Shown here: piece by piece, positions 15,455 to 23,021 of the stretch
Position numbering within the stretch: position 1 is the first letter of the stretch
How the letters are laid out: the number at the start of each line of letters is the position of its first letter
NCBI GenBank assembly: GCA_964542435.1
Contig: CAZIVE010000029.1
Coordinates: forward strand, 1 to 27,145
Direction of reading: 5' to 3'
Length of the DNA: 27,145 bases
DNA from: CAZIVE01 sp964542435
GTDB lineage: Bacteria; Bacteroidota; Bacteroidia; Bacteroidales; Tannerellaceae
The notes under the pieces: model-generated
Seen by the model: only the letters and a program-made list of their open reading frames with translations
Told to the model about the DNA's origin: nothing
Databases searched by the model: none
Program-made: the position numbers and the translations under genes

Positions 15455-15706
15455 ATGGACAATGACGATTACACATTCGTGACAATTGACGGTGCCGATG
15501 ATTTTACTCTGGCAGATGATGCTGTAGTGATAGACATGGGCGATGGAGTTGATTTACCCGATGCAGTTTCTGTAGATGACAACATGGACAGTTCTGATTT
15601 CATTACGATGACAGACAGCAATGATGCCATGGGCGATGGAGATATGTTTGACATGAATATGGATGACATGCACATCGACGGTACAGATATCTCTATCATT
15701 ATATGA
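15455..15706 (+). CDS. Small Asp-rich acidic protein, candidate kinase substrate
   Basis: An 83-aa protein with 25 Asp and no Glu, Lys, Arg, Cys or Trp, hence extremely acidic. Asp pairs alternate with short hydrophobic runs (FTLADDAVVIDMGD and the like), and a MGDG segment occurs twice. Two TxxD sequences, TLAD at residues 18-21 and TMTD at 51-54, fit the usual FHA ligand pattern pTxxD. It follows the best promoter in the window by 26 bases, and its stop overlaps the next FHA gene (ATGA), which supports it being real. No family is recognised. A phosphorylated partner of the adjacent FHA proteins, or a calcium/metal-binding peptide, are the two readings; both are inference. Confidence 0.72.
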   Translation: MDNDDYTFVTIDGADDFTLADDAVVIDMGDGVDLPDAVSVDDNMDSSDFITMTDSNDAMGDGDMFDMNMDDMHIDGTDISIII

Positions 15707-16209
15707 TCTCCATTAGATGTCCTCACTGTCACGTTGGTCTTAAGGTTGATGAAACGAAGATTCCATCCGGAATAACCTCATTCAAGTGCCCTAAATGCAA
15801 GGGCTCTATTCCCGTCGCACTATTGAGTGTGGAAGAATCCGGAGAAAAACCGACGGAATTGGTTTCATCGGTAACTACGAATACAGGTAAGATAACCGTT
15901 CTTCCTAACCCTGATACAAAAGAACAAGTGTTTCCTTTATACGAAGGAACCTATATCATAGGCCGCAAGTCGGCTTCCTCCAAAGCAAACATTGCCATCG
16001 AGACGATGGATCGTTCGATGAGCAGAGAGCATATCCGCATCGAAGTAAAAAAAGATGCGTCCGGACGATATAAACATTTCCTTTCAGATAATAATAGCAA
16101 GAACCATACGTTATATAATAACAACATTCTGGAAACGGGAGAGGTGATGGTATTGAATGACAAAGACGAGATCGTGTTAGGTCATACAATTCTGCGCTTC
16201 ACTCACTAA
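15703..16209 (+). CDS. Zinc ribbon-FHA domain protein
   Basis: A 168-aa soluble protein. The N-terminus carries a zinc-finger/MJ0042-like ribbon with Cys6-Cys9 (CPHC) and Cys29-Cys32 (CPKC). The C-terminal half, from about residue 75, is an FHA domain with IIGRK (85-89), SREH (107-110) and NSKNHT (131-136), the last a variant of the usual S-x-NGT. The start ATG overlaps the stop of the acidic protein gene, so translation is coupled. The domain order is the reverse of the first FHA protein of the locus, and it has no membrane segment. It probably reads phosphothreonine marks laid by the kinase at 17069. Confidence 0.87.
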   Translation: MISIRCPHCHVGLKVDETKIPSGITSFKCPKCKGSIPVALLSVEESGEKPTELVSSVTTNTGKITVLPNPDTKEQVFPLYEGTYIIGRKSASSKANIAIETMDRSMSREHIRIEVKKDASGRYKHFLSDNNSKNHTLYNNNILETGEVMVLNDKDEIVLGHTILRFTH

Positions 16210-16225
16210 CTTAAGATTTGTTACT

Positions 16226-17029
16226 ATGATAATAACGTTAGGCCCTGCATGTGCGATCAGTGAAAAGGGAGGAAGACGGAATAATGAAGATTCCATTTTC
16301 CCTATCCCTGAGTCTTCGAATGTCTCACGGAAGCTGTTTCTTGTCTGTGATGGTGTCGGTGGTGCTGATAAAGGTGAAGTGGCCAGTGCTTTAGCCTGTG
16401 AATCATTTAATACCTATTTTAATACATTCCTCGAGGGCGATCCTTCTGAGTCTTTCATAAAAAAAGCGATACAATATGTAGAGGTGCGTTTTGATGATTA
16501 CGTCATCAATCATCCCGAAGCTCATGGTATGGCCACCACGTTCACGATGGTTTTTATCGGACGCAACGGCGTTATTGCAGCCCACTCAGGAGATAGTCGT
16601 ATTTATCAGTTCCGAGATGGGAAAATCATTTATCGTTCTGAAGACCATTCTTTGGTGAATTTATTGGTGAAATCGGGGAAAATTACACCGGAAGAGGCCA
16701 TTCATCATCCGCAACGTAACATTATCACTCAGGCTATTCAGGGCACTCATCGGCCGACAGAATCGGATGTGGAACTCATAACGGACGTTGAACCGGGTGA
16801 CTATTTCTTTATGTGTACAGACGGTACACTCGAGAATCTTAGAGACTCCGCCTTGGAATCGATCTTTTCAAGCAACAGTTCGGCCGTGGGCATCAAAGAT
16901 GAAATGCAATATGCATGCAATGGGAAAACGAAGGACAATTATTCCTTCTATATCATACCCATTCAAAATGTTCAAGAATCAGCTGGAATCAAACAAAATA
17001 TTCTTTCTTTTTTTTATTCTTTAGTATAA
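16226..17029 (+). CDS. PP2C-family Ser/Thr protein phosphatase
   Basis: A 267-aa cytosolic metal-dependent phosphatase. Metal-binding motifs are visible in order: RRNNEDS with Asp22, CDGVGG with Asp42, HSGDSR (120-125), FMCTDG with Asp199, and DNYS with Asp237. These match the catalytic core of PPM/PP2C enzymes, and the length is that of a bare catalytic domain with no sensor. It lies 16 bases after the zinc ribbon-FHA gene and 39 bases before the kinase. It most likely reverses that kinase's phosphorylation of itself and of locus partners. The catalytic assignment is secure; the targets are inferred. Confidence 0.94.
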   Translation: MIITLGPACAISEKGGRRNNEDSIFPIPESSNVSRKLFLVCDGVGGADKGEVASALACESFNTYFNTFLEGDPSESFIKKAIQYVEVRFDDYVINHPEAHGMATTFTMVFIGRNGVIAAHSGDSRIYQFRDGKIIYRSEDHSLVNLLVKSGKITPEEAIHHPQRNIITQAIQGTHRPTESDVELITDVEPGDYFFMCTDGTLENLRDSALESIFSSNSSAVGIKDEMQYACNGKTKDNYSFYIIPIQNVQESAGIKQNILSFFYSLV

Positions 17030-17068
17030 AAGACGTACATTTGGCAGATAATTCGAACATTGTGTATC

Positions 17069-18817
17069 ATGAATCTGCCTAATGGTCATTTACTTCAGAA
17101 TGGGAAATACCGTTTGTCCTCTGTCGTGGGACAGGGAGGATTCGGCATCACCTATAGAGGCGTCTGGTACACAGAGGTTAAAGGTTCTCTGGGAAAGATT
17201 AAGACAGAAGTTCCCGTTTGTATCAAAGAATATTTCTTTAAAGACTACTGCTATCGCGATAATGATGGCAAGACTGTAAAAGTCCATTCCGAAACCGGAG
17301 CTTTACTCTTTGATAAATTCAAGGAAAAGCTGATCAAGGAGGCCCGAATCCTTTCTGAAGTCCATCATCCTTACATTGTCAATGTGCTTGAGGTATTCGA
17401 GGAGAATGGGACGGCCTATATCGCCATGGAATACATCAACGGCCATTCGTTGAAAGAACGGATGGAAACGGATGGTATCCTTTCCGAAGATCTGGCTTTG
17501 AAATATATTCACCAGATTGGCCTGGCTCTGAGTTTTGTTCATAAAAAGAACATTCTTCATTTGGATATCAAGCCGAGCAATATTCTGATTGATAAAAACA
17601 ATAACGCACGCTTGATCGATTTCGGCGTCAGCCGTCGTTACGATATCGGACAGCAGGAGACAAGCACAACGATGCTGACTCTCTCCAAAGGTTTCGCTTC
17701 CATCGAACAATATGACAGCGAAGGAATGCTCAACTTTTCACCGAGACCTGATATCTACTCTTTGGGTGCTACACTTTATTACCTTCTTACAGGAAAAGTT
17801 CCTACCGAATCCATTCTGCGCACCACACATCCGCTGCAGAATCCTTCGACATTCAACGCGGCGATTTCGAAAAGGACGGAAGATGCTATTCTGAAGGCCA
17901 TGCAAGTGATCCCAACCGATCGCTATGCGACTGTTAACGAGATGCTCGAGGCGTTGGGACTTGATGCTACGCCTTTGGCTGAAGATGCGCAGGAACAGCA
18001 ACCTTCGGATGAAGTAGATGATGATGAAACAACTGTGATTTACAAACCTTCAGACAACAAGTCGAAGGATGTTGATGCGGGTAACAAAATCAAGGAGGAA
18101 AAGAATAAAAAGAAAAACAGAAAGATACGATGGCTTCTTTCAATATTTGCTATATTTGCAATGCTGATTGTGGCTTCTTTGGTCACAATGAGAAATAAAT
18201 GGTTTGCCGGTAATGCAACTTCAACTGTCCAGCCATCAATGAATGCGGATAATCGTTCATTGAATGAAGCAGGTGATTCCATTTTGGCAGAACCTTCATC
18301 TCCTGTTCAATCAGCGACGGATTCCATGTCAAATGGAGCAGCAATGGAGCATAATTCAAACGCTGCTGTCGGCCAGACTGCGAATACGGACGTGAAAGAG
18401 GATGATGCGAAAGCTGTTGTGGAGTATAATAAGCTGTTGGCTTTGGGAAAATCAAAGATGAAATCGGGAGATTTTGCAGGAGCCAAGAGAGATTTTACTA
18501 ACGCTCGCAATTCCAAATTGACGGAAGAGGTGGTTCGATTGATCATACAAGCTGATTCGAAGATGACGGAGAAAAATCTGTCCGACAAAAAAGCTTTGTA
18601 CGAAGAGAAGATGAACTTTGGCAAGTTGAAGATCGTTCGCCGCAAAGGTACAGGGCTTTATGGAGCTATCGATTCGGATCTGAAAGAACGGATTCCGTGC
18701 AAGTACTTGAGTGTAGGAATAGCTGACAACGGACGCGCTTTTGAAAGAGCTGACCATTTATTCGATATTTACAATACAGAAGGAGTTTTAATCAGTGAAG
18801 GAGCAACCGGTTATTGA
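17069..18817 (+). CDS. Transmembrane Ser/Thr protein kinase with C-terminal WG-like domain
   Basis: A 582-aa PknB-type kinase. The cytosolic kinase domain (about 10-290) has GQGGFG (21-26), catalytic Lys53, HLDIKPSN with Asp166, and DFG with Asp184. The Leu in HLD replaces the common Arg. A charged linker (about 300-350, ending in a KKKNRK patch) leads to one membrane helix (about 353-376). The outer part is Ser/Asn-rich, then helical, and ends (about 529-582) in a segment with GLYGAIDSD, IPCKY and similar features that resembles a WG repeat. The ATG at 17069 is preferred to a TTG 9 bases upstream. It begins a tight run of four genes (gaps of 9, 4 and 4 bases), linking it to envelope proteins. 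Confidence 0.93.
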   Translation: MNLPNGHLLQNGKYRLSSVVGQGGFGITYRGVWYTEVKGSLGKIKTEVPVCIKEYFFKDYCYRDNDGKTVKVHSETGALLFDKFKEKLIKEARILSEVHHPYIVNVLEVFEENGTAYIAMEYINGHSLKERMETDGILSEDLALKYIHQIGLALSFVHKKNILHLDIKPSNILIDKNNNARLIDFGVSRRYDIGQQETSTTMLTLSKGFASIEQYDSEGMLNFSPRPDIYSLGATLYYLLTGKVPTESILRTTHPLQNPSTFNAAISKRTEDAILKAMQVIPTDRYATVNEMLEALGLDATPLAEDAQEQQPSDEVDDDETTVIYKPSDNKSKDVDAGNKIKEEKNKKKNRKIRWLLSIFAIFAMLIVASLVTMRNKWFAGNATSTVQPSMNADNRSLNEAGDSILAEPSSPVQSATDSMSNGAAMEHNSNAAVGQTANTDVKEDDAKAVVEYNKLLALGKSKMKSGDFAGAKRDFTNARNSKLTEEVVRLIIQADSKMTEKNLSDKKALYEEKMNFGKLKIVRRKGTGLYGAIDSDLKERIPCKYLSVGIADNGRAFERADHLFDIYNTEGVLISEGATGY

Positions 18818-18826
18818 TAGAATCGT

Positions 18827-19798
18827 ATGAAAAGATATCTGTTTTTGTTGTTTTTGTTAGCCTTGGCACTCGATTTGTCTGCCCAGCAATTGAGTGATTA
18901 TAATCGCAAAGGCGACGATGCAATGAAACGTAAAGATTATACCGATGCTAAAATGTGGTATGAAGAGGGTGTTTCCAGATGCGATAGCTATAGCATCGGC
19001 CAACTCACTCAGATCTGGCTTCTCGATTCGCAGATGCATCCTTCTATGAGAAGCCTGATGGACAAATGTTTGAATTGCCTGACAGTAAAAGCGAATGAGA
19101 ACGATACAACGGCAATCACCCAGCTTATCCTATATTATTCGGAAGGAATTGGAACGTCCAAGAATGATGATTTGGCTGCATACTGGAAAGATCAGAAGGA
19201 AAAGCTGCTTCATCCTGTTATCGTTCAAACGCCTCCAACCGAAGTTGAAAAGCATGATACCATAATTACAGAGGTGCGTCCTGAAAAGACGCATTTCGAT
19301 TTCTTCTTAGGTTATGCTTATTCTCCACAAGCTCCTTATGGACTTACTTTTGGAAGCGTTGGCAAACATATTGGATGGTATGTGAGATTCAAAACGAACA
19401 TGAAGTTCCGTGATTTTACGGATAAGTGCAACGATAAGGGTGAGATTTTGAACTTCTCCAATGCGGACAGCCAATCATACAACGCGACGGGGAAGAAGCA
19501 ATCCAATACGTTTGCAGGTACAGTCGGCATCGTGTTCCGCTGTGCGCCTTGGTTGTTTATCACAACAGGTGCTGGCTATGGCCAAAGGAGTTTGCTTTAT
19601 TCGTTTACAACGCATAATTACGATAATTTCGACAATCAAGCTGAAATCTGGTGCAAGAATACCGATTCATCTTACAAAGGAATTGCAGCAGAATGTGACG
19701 TGATGCTTAAGTTTGGATCATTTTTTATCAGCTCGGGCTGTTCGACCATTAATTTTAAATATGTGGATCTGAATGCGGGAGCCGGTGTATTCTTTTAA
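18827..19798 (+). CDS. Exported TPR-like protein with outer-membrane barrel-like C-terminus
   Basis: A 323-aa protein with a signal peptide (MKRYLFLLFLLALALDLSAQ, likely cut after the Ala-Gln region). Residues about 24-130 look like TPR/Sel1 helices: NRKGDDAMKRKDYTDAKMWY is a typical TPR unit, and YYSEGIGTSKN is Sel1-like. The second half, from about residue 160, is rich in aromatic and Gly residues in beta-strand-like alternation and ends in Phe-Phe, as outer membrane barrels often do. It begins 9 bases after the kinase stop. It may connect the kinase's periplasmic domain to the outer membrane. The family is not known; the description rests on composition and motifs. Confidence 0.75.
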   Translation: MKRYLFLLFLLALALDLSAQQLSDYNRKGDDAMKRKDYTDAKMWYEEGVSRCDSYSIGQLTQIWLLDSQMHPSMRSLMDKCLNCLTVKANENDTTAITQLILYYSEGIGTSKNDDLAAYWKDQKEKLLHPVIVQTPPTEVEKHDTIITEVRPEKTHFDFFLGYAYSPQAPYGLTFGSVGKHIGWYVRFKTNMKFRDFTDKCNDKGEILNFSNADSQSYNATGKKQSNTFAGTVGIVFRCAPWLFITTGAGYGQRSLLYSFTTHNYDNFDNQAEIWCKNTDSSYKGIAAECDVMLKFGSFFISSGCSTINFKYVDLNAGAGVFF

Positions 19799-19802
19799 AT
19801 AG

Positions 19803-21968
19803 ATGAAGATGAAATATTCAAATCTGACATATATATTTCTGATGCTGCTTCTCCTGTTGGGCGGTTGTGTCAGTGATCCATCATTCGATGATGACATTCG
19901 TAATGCAAAGGTTCCTGATGTCAAGACTTCGGAAGATATTGTTTCTGCTTCCACTTCTGTGACCATATCGGGAGAGGTGACCAGTGAGAACGGCGCACCT
20001 GTGACGGAAGCTGGATTCTGTTGGGGAACGACTTCTGACGTTAAGATGAGCACGGACAACAAGGTGAATCTGGGTACACGCAAGGCTGTCTTCTCCAGTG
20101 TCAAGATTGAAGGATTCAAGGAGAATACCTTATATTATATTAGAGCCTATGCAGTTAATGCAAAAGGAGTTGGTTACGGAGATGTGCTTTCTTTCACAAC
20201 GACCAGTGGATTAGGAACCGTAAAGACCTATTCCCCTGATTCCATTCATGCTACTTCCATCGTCTGTGCAGGAAAGATTCTGGATATGGGTGAAGGTGAC
20301 TTGACTGAATATGGTTTCTATCTCTCCAAGAATGCCGCGCCAACCGCTAGTGATTCTGTTTTCGCTTGTACCCGTATGGCTGCTGATTCTTCTTTCGCTG
20401 TGAAGATTACCAATCTGACGCCTTCTACAACTTATTACATCAGGGCTTATGCGCGCAATGCTCATGGTTATTTCAACGGAAGCTCTGTAGAGCAGTTCAA
20501 GACAACGGATGGTTTGCCAACTTTGGAAGGACTTACCAAAACAAATGTTGGATATACGAATGCCACATTCTCTGTTAAAGTTTCGAGCGAAGGTGATGCT
20601 TCTGTCACACGCGTTGGTTTCTGTTATAGCAATTTAGCTTCGCCAACTATCAACAACGACACGGTCGTTGCCGGTAAAGGGACGGGCACATTCACGGCAA
20701 TCTTGACGAATTTGAAATCTCAACAGCAGTATTATGTCAGAGCTTTCGCGATCAATTCGTTTGGTGTCAAATATTCTGAGGGAACAGGTATGGCATTGAT
20801 TACATTGAGTAACCTTCCTACTGTTACTACAGCTAATATTACTTCAATAAGCGGTGGAAGTGCAATCGTAGGTGGAGAAGTCCTGGACGAAGGAATGACT
20901 TCAGTTACAACTTCAGGTGTTTGCTATAGTACATCTCAAAGTCAGGTGAATATAACTTCCGGAGCTGTTTACAAGATATCATCCGGAAAAACGGTTTTCT
21001 CCGACACAATTAAGGCTTTGAAAGGTGGAACGACCTATTATGTTCGTGCCTTTGCCATGAACAGTTCCGGTGTTTCGTATGGTGACATTGTTTCTTTTAC
21101 AACGCCATCCATCTTTACTACAGTGGCATCGTTCACAGGAGGCTCATTGATTGAAGGAACAGCTTCATTCTTCTCCATCGGTTATCGTGGTTATCTGTTA
21201 GGTGGTGATGTAGGTTCATCTTATACTTCGAACTTCTGGAATTACAATGCAAGGGATAATGTTTGGCAGCAACTGTCTTCTCAGCCCAATAAATTAACGT
21301 GGCAATCCGTTTCTAGTACGACCGTTGCAGGAATTGTCTTCGGTGGATTGGATGAATCGGGAAATGCTACCAATAGTTTCGTTTATTATGGGACCATTGA
21401 TAATCGTTGGCACGAAATGGGTGATGATACAGCCAAACGTCCAGCCGCTATGTATCATGCGATCTCTGTTACAAGCGCTAAGAATGTCACCTATTTCTTC
21501 GGTGGTCGTCGCGATGACGCAATCCTCGACGAGGTGTGGAGCTTCGCTTTGCAAGCTAAAGAGTGGACGAAACATGGATCTTTCCCCATCAAACAGTATG
21601 GTGGTGTTGCTGTGGAAATTAACGAGAGGTTGTATGTCGGTTTAGGACAGACTTCTACATCGGCTATCTCATCATCGGCAAGCAACAGGCTTTGGAGTAC
21701 GGATGCAAGTGCTGAATCCTGGACCGAAGAGACAACGTATCCGGGAGCAGCCGTAAAGTGTGGAGTTGCTTTGAATGGTTGTCTGTATGTCGTGGATGCG
21801 AATTCCTACATCTGGCAATACAACACCGTGTCAAAAGTCTGGACTCGCAAATCTCAGGTTTCATTGCGTGAGATCCATTGCATGTATGCTTTGAATGGCG
21901 CCATTTATATTGGTTTGGGTTCTTCAACCAATACGTTGATTGCTTACTATCCTGATTGGGACAATTAA
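19803..21968 (+). CDS. Surface lipoprotein with four Fn3-like repeats and a Kelch-like propeller
   Basis: A 721-aa lipoprotein. The signal peptide ends in LLLGGC, making Cys22 the lipidated residue; the acidic SDPSFDDD after it is of the kind that can direct Bacteroidetes lipoproteins outward. Four fibronectin-III-like modules of about 100 residues follow, each with YYIRAYA or YYVRAFA plus N-x-G-V near its end (codons at 20133, 20433, 20730 and 21036). The C-terminal third (from about residue 440) has Kelch-type features: FWNYNARDNVWQQL, FFGGRRDDA, DEVWSF, RLYVGLG and IWQYNTVSKVW. It is 4 bases downstream of the TPR/barrel gene. A ligand-binding or adhesive surface role is likely; the ligand is unknown. 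Confidence 0.85.
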   Translation: MKMKYSNLTYIFLMLLLLLGGCVSDPSFDDDIRNAKVPDVKTSEDIVSASTSVTISGEVTSENGAPVTEAGFCWGTTSDVKMSTDNKVNLGTRKAVFSSVKIEGFKENTLYYIRAYAVNAKGVGYGDVLSFTTTSGLGTVKTYSPDSIHATSIVCAGKILDMGEGDLTEYGFYLSKNAAPTASDSVFACTRMAADSSFAVKITNLTPSTTYYIRAYARNAHGYFNGSSVEQFKTTDGLPTLEGLTKTNVGYTNATFSVKVSSEGDASVTRVGFCYSNLASPTINNDTVVAGKGTGTFTAILTNLKSQQQYYVRAFAINSFGVKYSEGTGMALITLSNLPTVTTANITSISGGSAIVGGEVLDEGMTSVTTSGVCYSTSQSQVNITSGAVYKISSGKTVFSDTIKALKGGTTYYVRAFAMNSSGVSYGDIVSFTTPSIFTTVASFTGGSLIEGTASFFSIGYRGYLLGGDVGSSYTSNFWNYNARDNVWQQLSSQPNKLTWQSVSSTTVAGIVFGGLDESGNATNSFVYYGTIDNRWHEMGDDTAKRPAAMYHAISVTSAKNVTYFFGGRRDDAILDEVWSFALQAKEWTKHGSFPIKQYGGVAVEINERLYVGLGQTSTSAISSSASNRLWSTDASAESWTEETTYPGAAVKCGVALNGCLYVVDANSYIWQYNTVSKVWTRKSQVSLREIHCMYALNGAIYIGLGSSTNTLIAYYPDWDN

Positions 21969-21972
21969 ACAG

Positions 21973-22866
21973 ATGACTATGAACAGATCGGAGATCCTTA
22001 ATCGAATTCAAAAGAATGTTGACTGTCTTTCGGCATTTAACTTGCCGGAATTCAAACATATTCCTTTGCATCAGAAGGTATCGCCTTCTGTGGCTTCGGT
22101 GAAAGAGGTGATGCGGCTTCTTAGGAATATCTTCTTCCCTGGATTTTTTGGGACACAGCAGGAAGCTCGTCAGGATTCTATACAATATTATATAGGTGTC
22201 AATCTGGAACAGGTTTATGATTTGCTCCAGGAACAGATTTCGAATAGTCTATGTTTTGAGTTGCAGGGTGAAGACTGCGTCAAGGAACGTTCATCAGAGA
22301 TGGCTCTTGCCTTCATAGATTACATTCCCAAGATCAAGCACCTGCTTTCTACGGATGTCAAGGCCATATTGGATGGCGATCCGGCTGCTCATAGTGAGAG
22401 CGAGATTATCTTCTGCTATCCGGCAATTCTGGCTTTCTTTCACCAGCGAGTGGCTCACGAACTTCTCCTTCTGGGTGTTCCTGTTCTTCCTCGTATTATT
22501 ACGGAGATAGCGCACACCTTGACGGGAATAGACATTCATCCGGGAGCTCAGATTGGTGAATATTTCAGTATAGATCATGGAACCGGCGTTGTTGTTGGCG
22601 AAACCACGATCATTGGAAGTCACGTGCGCCTTTATCAAGGTGTAACTCTTGGAGCAAAGAGTTTCAAATTGGATGAAAACGGACTGCCTGTCAATATTCC
22701 ACGTCATCCCATCATTGAAGATAACGTTACGATTTATTCCAACTCTTCCATCCTTGGAAGAATTACAATTGGTCACGACTCTGTGATTGGTGGTAATATC
22801 TGGTTGACACATGATGTGCCGCCTTACTCAAAGATCCTTCAAACTCATGCCGTCGAGGATAAGTGA
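21973..22866 (+). CDS. cysE: Serine O-acetyltransferase
   Basis: A cytosolic enzyme making O-acetylserine from serine and acetyl-CoA for cysteine synthesis. The N-terminal half is helical. The C-terminal half is a left-handed beta helix with the serine acetyltransferase signature: DIHPGAQIG, IDHGTGVVVGET, YQGVTLGA and HPIIED, then NSSILG. Of two close ATGs, 21973 (298 aa) is used; 21979 would remove two residues. A third in-frame TTG at 21940 overlaps the lipoprotein gene and is unlikely. It starts 4 bases after the lipoprotein stop, so it is probably co-transcribed with the kinase run. That is an odd partner, since no O-acetylserine sulfhydrylase is nearby. Confidence 0.93.
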   Translation: MTMNRSEILNRIQKNVDCLSAFNLPEFKHIPLHQKVSPSVASVKEVMRLLRNIFFPGFFGTQQEARQDSIQYYIGVNLEQVYDLLQEQISNSLCFELQGEDCVKERSSEMALAFIDYIPKIKHLLSTDVKAILDGDPAAHSESEIIFCYPAILAFFHQRVAHELLLLGVPVLPRIITEIAHTLTGIDIHPGAQIGEYFSIDHGTGVVVGETTIIGSHVRLYQGVTLGAKSFKLDENGLPVNIPRHPIIEDNVTIYSNSSILGRITIGHDSVIGGNIWLTHDVPPYSKILQTHAVEDK

Positions 22867-22943
22867 TCACTTTATGCAGAAAAAAACTTTCATTTATTAA
22901 AGAAATATTTCCGTATTTTATTTTTTTGTTCAATCTAATTCTG

Positions 22944-22951
22944 TATGTTTG
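22944..22951 (+). promoter_or_regulatory. -7 element of the hydrogenase operon promoter
   Basis: TATGTTTG is an exact TAnnTTTG match. A T run at 22920-22927 covers the -33 position at a 20-base spacing (TTTT rather than TTTG). The ATG of the first hydrogenase gene is 70 bases downstream and has AAGGAAG (23010-23016) just before it. Confidence 0.55.
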
Positions 22952-23021
22952 CTGCGGATAACTGTCAGAGTTATCTATACTTAGATCTTATACAACTTTC
23001 TCTAACATAAAGGAAGATGAC

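Noticed and set aside
14220..18817. Type VI secretion threonine-phosphorylation module (PpkA-PppA-Fha) or TerY-P triad
   Set aside because: Kinase, PP2C and FHA are present, but there are no Tss genes and no VWA-domain TerY protein. The LytTR and Asp-rich partners do not belong to either set.
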